From Halocaridina rubra (taxonomy: Eukaryota; Arthropoda; Malacostraca; Decapoda; Atyidae), in assembly GCA_037179515.1 (NCBI GenBank), contig JAXCGZ010001915.1:109501-173500 (forward strand): a DNA stretch of 64,000 bases, given 5' to 3'. Shown here in pieces: positions 1-11,373 of the stretch; the stretch's first letter is position 1, and the number at the start of each line of letters is the position of its first letter. The notes beneath the pieces are model-generated. The model saw only the letters and a program-made list of their open reading frames with translations. It ran no database searches and was not told the origin of the DNA. Made by a program: the position numbers and the translations under genes.

Positions 1-2205
1 TTGTGACCACGGGAATGGAGGTGTACATCCCCTCTTTTACAAAAACTTTCTCTCCCCCTAAACCTTGGTTTGACCGTGCCTGCTTCATGGTTATCCAGGC
101 TAGGAATCAGGCTCACCGATCTTACCAAGCCTCTCCTTCCTATTTAACTCGCTCTGCTTTAATTATAGCTAGGAATCACTGTACTGCTCAGATTCAAAGG
201 TCTAAGGCTTCCTTTAAAAGAAGGAAAGTTGATGACCTTAACTCCTTTCCCACTGACAAATGTTTCTGGTCCTTAGCGAAAAACCTCTCTAAAAACTTCA
301 GTAACTCAAGCTTTCCCCCTCTCATTTGTTCTGATGGTTCTATAGCTTGCTCTCCCACTGATAAAGCCACTCTCTTTGGCTCTCAATTTTCTACCAACTC
401 TTCTATCAACGATTCCAGTGCACCTGTTCCTCAGTCTTTTCCCCTCTCTAACCCTATGCCCTCCCTTATCCTTTCTTCACGCAAAATTCATAAGGTTCTT
501 CGCTCACTAAAGATGAACAATGCACCTGGTCCAGATGGTATCCCTGCAAGGTTCCTTAAGGAGTTTGCAGATGAACTGGCTCCCGTGCTTTGCCGTCTTT
601 TTCGCCTCATTTTGTCAACCAGTATCTATCCCTCATCTTGGAAGCATGCTCTAGTTCAACCTTTTCCTAAGAAAGGTGACAGCTCTATTCCTTCTAACTA
701 CCGACCTATTACTCTAACCTCCTCTATTGCTAAAGTTTTCAAAACTTTGCTCAATGCTCACTTCTTGAAATGCCTTGAATCTAACTCACTTATCTCCGAT
801 CACCAGTACGGCTTCCGCAAGTCAAGATCCACTGGTGATCTCCTGTCCTATCTTACTCATGTATGGTCATCTTCTTTGAGGAACTATGGGGAATCCTTTG
901 TCGTCGCCCTTGATATCTCTAAGGTTTTTGACAGAGTCTGGAACAAGGCTCTGTTGGCCAAACTCCCTGACTATGGCATTACCCCTTCTTTCTGTTCTCT
1001 GATTTCCAGTTTTCTTACTGACTGTTCTATATATGAAGTTGTTGATGGCGTGACATCTAGCCCTTTCTCTGTTACCAGTGGTGTTCCACTGGGCTCTGTT
1101 CTTTCACCTACTCTCTTCCTTCTCTTCATCAATGATCTTCTACAATCCCCATCCTCTTCTCTTCTTCATGCCTTTGCTGATGATTCTACCCTTCACTTTT
1201 CCTCTGCCTTTTCTTCACAACCTTCATCTGTTACTCGTAATCAATCTCGTATCACTCTTTCTTCTACCTTTAACTCTGATTTGCTAAGAGTATCTGAATG
1301 GGGAACTCAAAATTTAGTTAAATTCAATGCCTCCAAGACACAGTTTCTTTCTATCTCTTTATCTTCTTCTCCTCCTGATAACCCTATTGTCTTCAAAACT
1401 AATGAAATCTACCCTCTTAACTCTATCAATATATTAGGAATCCATATAGCCTCTAACTAGTCTTGGAGGAATCATATAATCCAAATTTCTAAATCTTCAT
1501 CCAAAAAATTGGGGGATTTGTTTCAGTTTCGGCATTACTTTTCCTCATTGCAGTTACTTAATATTTACAAAGGTCTTATCCATCCCTCCTTAGAATACTG
1601 CTCACACATCTGGGGTGCTTCTTCCTTTACTTATCTTCTTGATAGGGTTGAATCTAAGGCAGTCAGACTCGTTAATGATCCTTCTCTTACTTCTAACCTG
1701 GATTCTCTCTCTCTTCGCCGTAAGGTATCTTCCCTTTCACTTTTCTATCACTACTACTTCCATCGCTGCTCTGATGAGTTGGCGAGTTGCATCCCTCCCC
1801 CACTGCCGAGGCCGCGTAACACTCGCCTAGCAGCCTCATCTCACAGGTACTGTGTGGAGATTTGTAGCTTGCGGATTGGTCGGTGCAGCGACTGCTTCAT
1901 CCCATCTACCTCCAGACTCTGGAACTCTCTTCCTCCTTCTGTCTTTCCTAATTCTTATGACCTCTCATCCTTCAAAAAGCAGATCTATCATCATCTCAGA
2001 GCCTAGTCCTCCATATCTCTGAGTCCTCTGTACTTTGACTGTTTTTTTGTTTGTCGTTTTCCTTTGTGTGACTACCTCATCTCTGCCTTGCCCTTAACCT
2101 TTTTCTTTTTCTTCGTCTTGGTATTTTCTCGTGCCCTGGCCTTTATTGATGAGGGCAGTTTCTGCCTGTCCCGGTGTCACACTCTTAAAAAATATAAATA
2201 AATAA
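1..2205 (+). mobile_element. Jockey-like LINE A1, 5' part outside window
   Basis: A non-LTR retrotransposon copy that enters from the left edge and ends in a short A-rich tail of TAAA-type repeats near 2185-2205. The 3' untranslated part, about 200 bp after the coding stop at 2006, closely matches 53660-53845 at the end of copy A2, which fixes the 3' terminus. The endonuclease half lies outside the window. Assignment to the Jockey group is by the style of the endonuclease-RT protein and is an inference; BS or X-element relatives are alternatives. Confidence 0.85.
3..2006 (+). pseudogene. Jockey-like ORF2, linker, reverse transcriptase and C-terminus
   Basis: This would copy element RNA into DNA at a nicked genomic target. 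The readable frame begins in the linker after the endonuclease. RT motifs follow in order: NAPGPDGIPARFL near residue 170, NYRPITLTS near 235, YGFRKSRST near 272, ALDISKVFDRV (motif A) near 305, SGVPLGSVLSP (motif B) near 360, and FADDS (motif C) near 393. An in-frame TAG at 1458-1460 sits where the sequence reads LGIHIASN, and the same frame then continues to 2006 through the LEYCSHIWG thumb region and the RLWNSLPPSVF tail typical of the group. The only visible lesion is this one nonsense codon, so the copy is fairly young but inactive as written. Motif A reads SKVFDR where SKAFDR is usual; copy A2 keeps the Ala. Confidence 0.88.
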
Positions 2206-2236
2206 CACTTCCATTGTGCATGATTTTTGTGATATA

Positions 2237-2824
2237 TCATTTACCTTTAGTAGTCCTGGCAATTACTGGTATTATCTTCAACCAAGATACACCCATTAGA
2301 GCTGGTCTTTTACCTGTTACTATCGACAAAGATAGCTTTTCATAGACTTTCTTCTTATACTCTACCTTTACAGTTGCAGAACCTTTTAAACCTGTGTTCT
2401 GGTTATTGTAGTCCTTTAAAATATTGGTGCTAGGCTGTATAGTTAAACCTGGAATTTTAGCAGCAATGTTTTCAGGAATTATTGACACTTGAGTGCCTGT
2501 ATCTAATAACATGGGTATGACTTGACCATTTAATATGACATCTACAAACATATGGCCATCACTTTGCCTATGACTATAAACTTTGAACACATATTCTTCA
2601 CAATAATTTTTGCTTTCTTGCATTATATTTCGAATTGATGCTTGACTTCTTGAAAAACACATTTTAGCAAAATTTCCTATTTTCCTACATTTACTGCACT
2701 CTTTGTCTTTGGCTTGACATTTGCTCAGCTCAAAATATCTGTATCCTTTACTACCACATCTAATACAATCATCAGCGTAATTTTGTACTCTTTTATTACC
2801 ATTAGGCCCACTTTTTTTTTTCAT
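2237..2824 (-). pseudogene. Gypsy gag nucleocapsid and protease fragment (M)
   Basis: A 195-residue frame holding two parts of a Ty3/Gypsy polyprotein. Residues about 20-57 carry paired zinc-knuckle-like cysteines (CIRCGSKGYRYFELSKC, then CSKCRKIGNFAKMC), a nucleic-acid-binding nucleocapsid pattern. Residues about 105-117 carry the aspartic protease core MLLDTGTQVSIIP with an intact DTG. The flap and C-terminal half follow, up to MGVSWL. No capsid or RT is attached on either side, so this is an isolated scrap. It lies between LINE A1 and a 74-bp tandem repeat. The lineage within Gypsy is not resolved, though the knuckle spacing resembles Mag-type elements. Confidence 0.75.
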
Positions 2825-2827
2825 TGA

Positions 2828-3032
2828 TGTTCTCCCTTGAGGGTGAGCGGACCTTCCCTTTATGATCTGCAGGAGGGGTACAATTTGTTGATTGAAGGTG
2901 GTATCTGCTCTTGAGGGCGACTGGACTTTCCTATTTTGGCCTGGAGGTGGGGTAAATTTTGTTTATTGTTGGTGGTGTTCGCTCTTAAGGGCGACCAGAC
3001 TTTCTTATTTTGGCCCGCAGGTGAGGTTGTAC
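2828..3032. repeat. Tandem repeat, 74-bp unit, 2.8 copies
   Basis: Three imperfect head-to-tail units start at 2828, 2902 and 2976, exactly 74 bp apart. Each opens with a CTCTTGAGGGCGA-like core and later carries a purine-rich GGAGGTGGGGT block. The array starts right after the first codon of the minus-strand Gypsy fragment and stops before the I-like LINE tail. It has no coding pattern. It may be part of an LTR or leader of the gag fragment beside it. Confidence 0.75.
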
Positions 3033-3149
3033 AAAACTCTAAAGATAGTAGAAAACATAAGTGTTCAGCTGAGGATTATTAGTTTACATCAAACAATTAT
3101 TCTTTTTAATGAATTCCTGTTTTGGTGGTGAAAGAGAATTATTACATAG

Positions 3150-6100
3150 TTATCTTAGTGGAGGGTATTGACTGATGATATTCAGTAGACTGTTCATGTA
3201 GTTGTTTGTTGCTAGTCTGATTATGGAGCTAGCAACATGAAGGGCATTTGGATCTTTGCTGGATGTTGCGAGGGCACCAGTTTTCCGTCGAATTTCTGAA
3301 AAGGAATCACATTTGAGGATGTAGTGGAGGAGTGGATGTAGTGAGGCTACCTGGCAGAAGGTGCATTCCCTGATGATATCATCCACTATTCGCCAGGTGC
3401 ACTTGTACCCGGGTCTCAGATTGTACACATTAACCGCCATGCTTCGTCGAAGGCTCTTTGGCAGGGTGATTTGCTGAAGATCGGTGGTGGTTTTGTAGCA
3501 CCAGGTGGGGGGGGAGCCAATGTCAGTGCACAGGTTGTATTTTGTTATTAAGACATTAAGGAGTGACTTGGTGGCTTTGGTTTTTATCTGTTGAATCCCA
3601 GGAGGCAGAGATATATGGATTTCTGCTCTAAGAGTGGCTTGTTTGGCAGCTTTAATGGCTTCCTCATTTCCCTTGATGCTGACGTGGCTGGGAATCCAGG
3701 CAAGAGTGATGGCTTTTCCAAGGCTGATTATCCTGAGGTAGTGGCTGAGAATGGTGGTGATGATGCATACATTGTCTCTGAGGAGTGGCTTCTTGATGGC
3801 CTGTAAGGAGCCTTTAGAGTCAGAGAGAATTAGGGCATGGTCAGCTCCTTGCTGGGTGAAGAAGTCGAGGGCATTTCCTATGGCAATAAGCTCAATGTGG
3901 AGCGATGAGCAGGAGTTTGACAGTCTCCAGGATTGGACGTGGTTTCCGGTGGTGAAGGAGGCAGCTGAGGCTCCAATTTCTTGATTTACTGAGCTGTCAG
4001 TGTAGAAGACTTGAGAGGTCGGCCTGCTCCAGATCTGAATTTTGTCCTTGTATATGTTTTTAAGAACAAGCGGGTTTACCAAGCTTTTGGGGTTGTCAGG
4101 GAGCTCGATTTTTATGTCGAGTGGTTGGTCATTCCATGGGGTGAGCATCAGTATTCAGGAAGCAGAGTCTCCTGTATCTTGGATAGGATGTTCTCCCTGA
4201 CTGGCAGTCCTTGCAGGCCGGCGCAGACCTTGGCTGCCCAGGTTCTAGGATGGTGGTCAGGGTGGCGATTGAGGGCTAGCTGGAGATTTGTGCCAGCGAG
4301 GCAGGTATGTTGGACAGTGGTGGTTTTAGCCGCAAAGAGTGTCAGTCTTTGCTGAACTTTGAGTGTGAGTGGCATGAGTCCCAATTCCATCTGGATGTTA
4401 TCTCTCTTTGTCCACATGGGGGCTCCTAGCATGGTACACATGATGTTGTTTTGAATGACTTCTATCTTGTCCCATTATTGGTCTTTTAGTAGCCAGAGTG
4501 TGGGACAAGCATAGTCTATGAGGCTGCATATGGCTTGTACATAGAAAGTTTAGAGGACATTAAAGGATGCACCGTCATTGAGGCCCGACATCCGACGAAG
4601 GACTGCATGTCACTGGCTGCATTTCTCACGCAGGTGTTGAATTTCAGGTCCATAGGTTAGTTTTCCATTAATGATTACATCCAGGTATCGGTGCTTGGTA
4701 ACCCAGTCCACTGGCTCGTTACCTATGACCAGATTAGTGTCTGGTCTCCACTGGTGGATGGGAAGGGCCTTGGTTTTGTGGGCATTGATTTTGACTCCGA
4801 AGGAGATGGAGGCTTGGTGAATCTTGGTGAGGCAGCGCTGGGTCTTGTTGTAGCTTCTGTTACCTATTGTGATGAGGGCAAAATCATCCACATAATTGAA
4901 GAGTTTGGCTCCATGTGGTAGTGCAATGTCCATGAGTTTTTCTATGAGACAATTAAAGAGGAAGGGGCTAAGAATTCCATCTTGGGGGGTCCCATTTTCG
5001 TGCTTTTTGTAGGTGGAGTAGTGCCCTTCTACTTTGACTCGTGCACTACGGTTTTGTAGACTCTTCTTGATCCATGAGAGAAAGTTTCCTTTGATCTGCT
5101 TTGTGATGATAGCTGAGAGTATCGCTGGCACATTGGCTAGTTCAAAAGCCTTCTCTAGGTCTAGGAAAATAATGTATCCACAGCAGTTGTTGATATATGA
5201 TAGCATGGAGGCTATGCATTCTGAGGTGCCTACGCCAGGCTGGTAGGCAAACATTTTTTCTGGGAAGGGTGGGCATTTCCAGCGGACTCTGTTAAGTACC
5301 ATTTTTTCTGCCGTCTTGCTCAGGCAGCTTAGGAGGGAGTTGGGGCAAGGGTTGTCAGGGTCCTGTGGTTTTGGGATAGGCTGAATGTCTGCTCTGTTCC
5401 ATGAGGCTGGTCTGATTCTTCGTGTGTATGTTGAGGTGATCAGAGAGAGCAGAGCAAGCTCCCCTTGGGGCCCTATATTTTGAATCATTGCGTATGTGAT
5501 TCTATAAGCAGTTGGGGCTGTGTTCTTAGAGCTTTGTTTACTCTTTGTAGCTCAGTCAGACAGAAAGGGGCATCTGTATGGTTTTCAGTGTTGATGGCCT
5601 CTTCTATTTCTTCCCATTTTGCCGTGGTGGGGTCCTGTAGAGTTGTTCTGGTGGCAATGAGGAGCTGGTTGGAGCTTGCTTTTTCCGCGAATTTGACGGA
5701 GAGTTCTTCTGCTGCCTGCTAGGATCCCTGTGGGGGATGGTTTTAGGAGGTTTACCTTTAGCAAAGGAGTTAATGCTCCTCCACATCTAGGGTGGAACAC
5801 CACTCTAGCCATTTTTTCCTCTTAATGGTGCATGTCTCTTCATGGACATGTTCTTTGACTGCCTGGAGAGTGCGGTAGGAGTCTTCAGTGCGACGTTTTC
5901 TGTGCATTTTCCGGATGACGTTGAGCCAATGAATGAGTTCTTTTTCTCTGTCACAGTTGTACCATCTGCCCCAATGAGTGGTGTGTTGTGGTTTACAGAG
6001 GGGGATGGAAGAGTTTGCTGCAGCTTGCAGGGCATTGACTAGCTCAGCCTCTGCTTGGTCGATGTCTTTGGATGGTGTGTAGGCTGAAAACCAATTGCTG

Positions 6101-6824
6101 AGGTGCTCCTGGAGTCGGCCCCAGTCGGCCTTCTTGAAATTCCATCAAGGGGGAGGAGCAGGGATTTGGAAGATTTCAGGAATTGGCAGCGTGAGATGGA
6201 TCCCGTAGTAGTCGCTTGTGACCAGGGGATGAACTCTCCATGTGGACTCTTGCCTTAGGGAATTGGAGACAAAGGTGAAGTCAAGTATTCCACCTCTGTC
6301 ATGAGTTGGCTCATGTTTGTTGAGAAGTGTGACGTCTTCTTGGTCATCAAGCAGGCTCATGATGTGTCTGCTTGCAGCACAGGGGTGTTCATACCTGAAT
6401 CTTGGATGGTGCGCGTTGAAGTCACCTCCTATTACAAGTCACGATGACTGGCTAGCCCTAAGAGGGTAGTCAGGCCTAAGCCACCATCGTGTTGTCAGTA
6501 AATGTTGTACAGATCTATGTAGCTGCCCTGAGGTTTGATGTTAATAGCAAGAACGTGGACATCTTTGCCTCAGAAGACTGGTTGGGTAATATCCTTGCCT
6601 AACAAGTTTTTCTTGATGAAGGTGGCGCTGCCTCTGTTCTCCCCTGGAGACCAGTGCTGGTAGAATTCTTTGTGTCTTGAGATATTTGGAGTGTTTTGCA
6701 CTGTGCACAGGGTTTCTTGAACCATGATGACATCTATGTTGTCAGCCTTGGCAATGCCTTCAAGATGTTGTACCTTGTGTCTGAGACCCTGGGCGTTCCA
6801 GTGTAGGATCCCGAGATTAGACAT
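3150..6824 (-). pseudogene. I-like LINE ORF2: endonuclease, RT, RNase H
   Basis: The start is the ATG at 6824-6822 (MSNLGILHWNAQGL), which opens an apurinic-type endonuclease; DVIMVQET follows. The distal endonuclease is at 6360-6145, where the usual SDH catalytic triplet reads SDY. RT lies at 5488-4610: FLDLEKAFE (motif A), GTPQDGILSP (motif B) and NYVDDFALI (motif C). A thumb region is at 4441-4148. RNase H lies at 4148-3150, with YTDSS, ELIAI, LSDSKGS and WIPSHVSIKGNEEA marking the D-E-D-H positions; the last acid is Ala. Several frameshifts and stops separate these blocks, for example between 5488 and 5812 and around 6360-6570. It is inactive as written. Confidence 0.85.
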
Positions 6825-8040
6825 CTTGATGTTGAGGCTGGCGGTGGGTCTTGGAGATGAGGGCTTGGGCAATGACGGAATGGGCCACTTCGATGACTTG
6901 ATTGTAGGCATCTTGAGGAGAGGCGTCGGTTGCGAGGAGTCGAACGGCTACCAGTATGGCCTGAGTAAGAAGGTTGGTGAGCTCATTAATTGTGAAGAGG
7001 GCTTGTTGTTGGGAAGAGGAGGCAGAGGAAGGTGTCTGGATAGGCTGTTGAGGTGTGGGGGTATGGGATTTAAGCCTGGGGTCCTGGGACCTGGTGTGGT
7101 GAGTGGGTGTGTGTGTGTTCTGAGTGTTGCATGTGACTGTATTACGTGTTTGAGTGTTGCATGGGGTGGAGGTGTTGGTGTGAGTGTTGCGTGAGGGAAT
7201 GATGGAAGTGTGAGTGTTGTTTGGGGGGATGGTAGGATTGTGAGTGTTGTGTGATGGGGTGGATGGAATTGGTGTTGGGGTGGGAGGTGTAGGAGGTGTG
7301 ATCTGTGCGTCAGGAGCCGGGTTAGTGTTGTGTGGTGGGTTTTGGGTGGAAAGGTTGGGTCTGAGTGGGGCAGGAGGGGGCCTTTGCCAAGGATTGGAGG
7401 AGGGGGAGGAACAGGGGTGAAGTTGGAGATGGTGTGATTGATGGCAGAGGGAGGGACTCTTTGAGGAATCCTCTTCAGCCTTTCTGGGCAGCGGTTGTTC
7501 CATGCATGATGGTTTCTCTTACAGTTTGTGCACTTGGCAATTGTTGCTTCTCTGGCCTTGAATATGTTGAGGCAGCAGTCAGAGCAATGTCCCCCACTGC
7601 ATATTGCACATCTATCTGGGAGATGGCAAGTGTTTCTATGGTGCCCAAATCTTTGACACCAAAAACATCTCAGTGGTTCAGGGGTGTAGTCTCTTAAGTT
7701 GAATTTACCCCAGATGCCGAGGTTTACTTGAGAAGGGGGTGGACCAAAGATCTGGACCAGAACTTGTTTGGAGGGGACAGTTTCGCCCACTATTTTGGAG
7801 GAGCAACATGAGGCAGCAGTAATATATGTTTGCTTGGTTAGCAGGTCAACTGACCAAGCAACAGGGAAGCCAATGAGGATATATATCCTTATTTTTTGAG
7901 CAGGGTTCATCTCTGCGAAGTACGGATCTTCTCTGTGGCCTCTACTGAGAATGGGTGGAAGATAAATTCACCCTGTACATTAGGCTTGATTTTGCAGCCA
8001 AATTCGGTGAGTTGGTCTTTCAGCTCTCTAATTAGGACAG
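6817..8040 (-). pseudogene. I-like LINE ORF1, gag-like nucleic-acid-binding protein
   Basis: ORF1 of I-like LINEs coats the element RNA. The frame from 7910 carries clustered knuckles: FWCQRFGHHRNTC, CAICSGGHCSDCC and CTNCKRNHHAWNNRC near residues 83-140. A Pro/Thr/His-rich stretch follows, built from a 10-residue repeat. The reading then has to move to the overlapping frame (7503-6817) to give the helical tail with LLTQAILVAVRLLATDA and the end HQDV. One more frameshift lies just upstream of 7910, because residues like FGCKIKPNVQGEFIFHPF can be read up to about 8040 in another frame. Its stop at 6819-6817 overlaps the ORF2 start. It is broken by at least two frameshifts. Confidence 0.75.
7121..7270. 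repeat. 30-bp minisatellite inside ORF1
   Basis: The plus-strand motif TGAGTGTTG followed by C or T occurs at 7121, 7151, 7181, 7211 and 7241, precisely 30 bp apart. In the minus-strand ORF1 this encodes five 10-residue units starting [HQ]-[AT]-T-L. The period is a multiple of three, so expansion or contraction would keep the frame. The unit tails vary freely while the four-residue head is kept. Confidence 0.85.
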
Positions 8041-8100
8041 ATACCAAACTAGTATAGATGCAATAAAACAAACGTAATAGTTTAAAGAAAAGAATGCATT

Positions 8101-8481
8101 TGTGCAGGACGGTAATAACATCCTACAGACCAGAAGTCTATTACCTAAGCTAGTTGAAATAGAACTTACTCCTAGGAACTGGCAATTCCAACACATCTGA
8201 CGGTATTATGTTTCTATGCTATTTAGGATGATAACATGCACATAGCATAGCTGCACCTGTGTATGTGTGTATGAGTGTTATAAAGTGAAGACAAAGCTAT
8301 ACTCACTCGGATCCAATACATCCAGCGGCTCAATGATTTGGCACGTTCATAGTCACTGCCACCACTTGCAACCAACTTACAACAACAACCACATCACTAG
8401 CTCCCAGCAGGAATCTCCCGCAACATCGTACCCAACCGAAAAGTATTGTAACTAACAGTATACTATTTACATATCTACACA
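8101..8481 (-). repeat. LTR of Gypsy element G (3' LTR in element sense)
   Basis: The block starts with TGTGCAGGACGG and ends CTACACA, giving the TG...CA ends of an LTR, 381 bp long. Its first 216 bp are repeated in the same orientation at 22898-23133. Both copies share the stretch ending ACTCACTCGGATCCAA. In element sense (minus strand) this is the 3' LTR. Its inner border is separated from the polypurine tract at 18774 only by inserted element F. About 60 bp at 8041-8100, between the I-like LINE and this LTR, are unassigned. Confidence 0.8.
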
Positions 8482-8483
8482 TC

Positions 8484-10571
8484 TGTGACAGAGTTTTTCA
8501 CTCAAAGTCACCAGAGGCTGTTAGATACCTTATTAGTTAATTTAGTAACTTAACTCTCATTTTTCTAACTAAAAATAATTCCCACTTCTTGACTTTTGCA
8601 GATTATGATTATTTGCAATTTATATTTTATCTTATAGCTAATTTTAAATATACCTTATTTACTATTCTTGTACGTGTAGAAGCAGAGTCCCGATATAAAG
8701 GCTGCTCCTACTTTTCCACCTTTTCAGTGAACCCATCAGATACGCTTTCTTTACAATTTTCTCATGATAAAATAGCTCTTGCTGATAATTTTTTTATAAA
8801 TTTTACCTTGCTGTTATGTCATTAGCCTGTGTAGATATATGTTAGTAGCTTCTTTATTATTTGAGTACTTAAATTCCGTCTCCTACAACGCAAAGAACGT
8901 TCTAGAGATTGTTTACCAGTAACCTAACTTTCCATTATTATTCTCATTTTATTTTATTTGCTTCCACTTGTTGCACATAAAATACTGTCTCTCCCTTGCA
9001 TCTCTGCTATAATTACCTGCCAAGGACCACCACTAAAGTAGTCCTTAAATGATATAAGAGCCAGTTACTGCTCTAGAAATAAATCCTACAGATGACGTCA
9101 CCAGGAGGGACATTGAAGCATCCTGATTTGGCGGCCAAACATCCCAGAAGCAGCATCTCACCTCAGCAGTCAAGTTATTTCAAACCTTATTTACGTGGCA
9201 TCTTCACAGGAATTCATCTGGCACAAACAAGGTGAGGGATAGTGTATGGTAAAGCTCGTGGGTCAAGCAAATTGGTTTTTCGAGAATTAGTTACATTCGT
9301 AACTGGTTAAATCCTACGAATTTTTTCTCAGATACCATTCCCATACAAACGAAATTTTGTAGATTACCTAACTGGAATCTCACTTGCCAAAGTTAATCCC
9401 TTAACCTGGAAATTACAGCTGATATACATTGCTAAGAAGTTCCTTTTCATTGAATGTGATAAACGAAAATCTCATCCTCTGAAGACTGGTTATGAGATCG
9501 TAAATATCTATCCCTTCTCCTAATAAATTCTAATTTCATTTCACCCTTTTCTATCATTGTAAATTAAGTGCTTTAAATCAAAAACTCGTGAATAAAGCTA
9601 TTTGCTACATAAATTGCAAATAATTAATCATTTAACTAACGTGCTAAACTGCAAATAATTAAAAGGTAATTTGACCCTGTTGGCTCTGCAAATATTTCCT
9701 GTTAACCACAATCTAATGAACGCGTACTGTATTTATCTTGCTAATTCTTCATATGTTGGGGATAAAGTTTTTTGAGTTATAATTTGCAAATACTTCAAAA
9801 GGTGATTTTGCACCCTCTTTTTCATTGCAAACAGTTCTTGATAACCAAAAGTGAATGCATACTGTATTTATCTCGTAGATTCTTCCTTTATCATAAATAG
9901 AGTGTTTTACCATATTAATTGCATATCAATAATAAGCATTGCAACTTTTGTGGTTGCCCACAATTTAAGGAATATATACAGTACTGTATTTGCCTTATTT
10001 ATTCTTTATTTATTTTGAATAAATTGTTTTCCTTTAATACCAGCAAAGAATTAATGATTTTGTATGCTATTATAGTAGCATAAATATTTCTGGTTAGCTG
10101 TAACTAACCAATATATTTTCATCCAGTAGAATAATATTGGAATCTCATTATATGTGTGCACATGCTTTCAGTTTCCCATTATTTACAGTGTGTCATTTCT
10201 GTTTCTGCAATTGCAGTGTCCTCTATTCTACTCTGCCTGTGTGACAGAGGTAATCGTCGATTTGAGGCCAATGTCTTGGCATACATCTGTGGTGCCTGGA
10301 AACGAAATCGTTCTCACCACCTCCGGGATTCGAGGCAGCATTTCATAAAATTTAATTTAAGAAATTTAATTCAATTCTTTTAATGTTATTGCATTTCCAA
10401 AATTAAAAGAAAGTTGAATTCTGAGTTTCATTTAACCGAGTAGTGGTATACGGGTGGGGTGTCCAAGTACAAATATCTGTCCTGTCTGCCTGTGAGCTCT
10501 TAACCGAGCTCAGTACTTTAAGTCCCCTTAGTAAAACAGAATCTTAACAACACTCTACCATTCCCCCAACA
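8484..10571 (+). repeat. 5' LTR of element F
   Basis: This is 2,088 bp, starting TGTGACAG and ending CCCCCAACA. It aligns end to end with 16703-18768. The main difference is a 24-bp segment near 8566-8590 that is missing from the 3' LTR, where TAACT joins directly to TTTGCAG. Otherwise only scattered substitutions are visible by eye. The LTR is AT-rich and has no long frame, so LTR promoters and poly(A) signals would lie here, but I cannot place them with confidence. Confidence 0.9.
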
Positions 10572-10575
10572 AGAT

Positions 10576-10594
10576 TGGCGCCCAAACTGGGACC
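10576..10594 (+). promoter_or_regulatory. Primer-binding site of element F
   Basis: TGGCGCCCAAACTGGGACC follows the 5' LTR after a 4-base spacer. The TGGCGCCC start is the form complementary to a tRNA-Lys 3' end in other LTR elements, so a lysine tRNA primer is inferred. Matching it to tRNAs of the source genome would settle this. Confidence 0.8.
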
Positions 10595-11373
10595 CGGACA
10601 GACAGACTGATTTTGATAAATTTATTTTTATTTTGCTTTTTAACATTGCACATGAAACCCGATTACCATTGGCTCGATTATTGAAATGAATGAATCATAG
10701 GCTGCACACGAACATTTTATCACTAGAGACGTTGCGGATCAGAATTTCTTTTTAAATTTCAAAATTAATTATTGTAACTAATATTTTCTTGTTTCCCATG
10801 TGGTAAACAAAATTTCAGGAAATCTACATGAGATTATGTGGTAACCGACTTAAGAAATTTTGCATGACGAGAAGAAGTGTTGTTTAAAATTTCATCTATT
10901 TGCGTGATAAGATTGAGTTTTAAAGCATTCGTGCTTTATATATCCGTTAAAGGGTGATACTTGTTAAGAATTGTTTATATTTCCTTGGGATTTAGGAATT
11001 GGGAGTAAGCATATTAAATATTTTACTTATAATTGTGTTTTATATTCAAGCATTGACTGCTCATAGATTGGGAGGAAAATCTTTGGTGTCATTTATCGAG
11101 CCTAGGCTAAGCCTTTCATGTGTCTGAGTTGTCACTTGAAAATAAATTTTCTCATTACTAGTAGAAATGTGTAATCTGGCTGCCTAGTAAACCGTTAGCT
11201 TATCTTTGGTGTATTTTGCATAGGATCTGTGCCCTTTTGGCAACACTCCAGAATTTTACTTACGACATTTTATTTGTGGGTATTACCATATACGCGCTCA
11301 TGCGCAGGCACGACCGCTATACTGTACTTGTTTGTATTCTCTGGCACTGGGTGCTAGTCAGTAAAATTCGATG
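10595..11373 (+). other. Untranslated leader of element F
   Basis: About 780 bp of AT-rich sequence between the primer-binding site and the tandem repeats. I see no coding pattern and no similarity to other parts of the window. Its position makes it the start of the element's genomic RNA leader. Confidence 0.5.

Larger units (their letters stand above)
3150..8040 (-). mobile_element. I-like LINE with RNase H, two ORFs, 5' truncated
   Basis: A minus-strand non-LTR element of nearly 4.9 kb with a gag-like ORF1 (CCHC knuckles), then endonuclease, RT and a C-terminal RNase H in ORF2. An RNase H after the RT in a LINE with a CCHC ORF1 points to the I group (I, Nimb, Ingi relatives). The 5' side stops inside ORF1 near 8040, so the copy is 5' truncated, which is usual for target-primed insertions. 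The 3' end after the stop at 3150 is not sharply defined; the next recognisable feature is the tandem repeat at 3032. Confidence 0.85.

Noticed and set aside
6724..7194. Plus-strand Gly/Leu-rich frame of 156 residues
   Set aside because: It is antisense to ORF1 and the ORF2 start of the I-like LINE and crosses its minisatellite.
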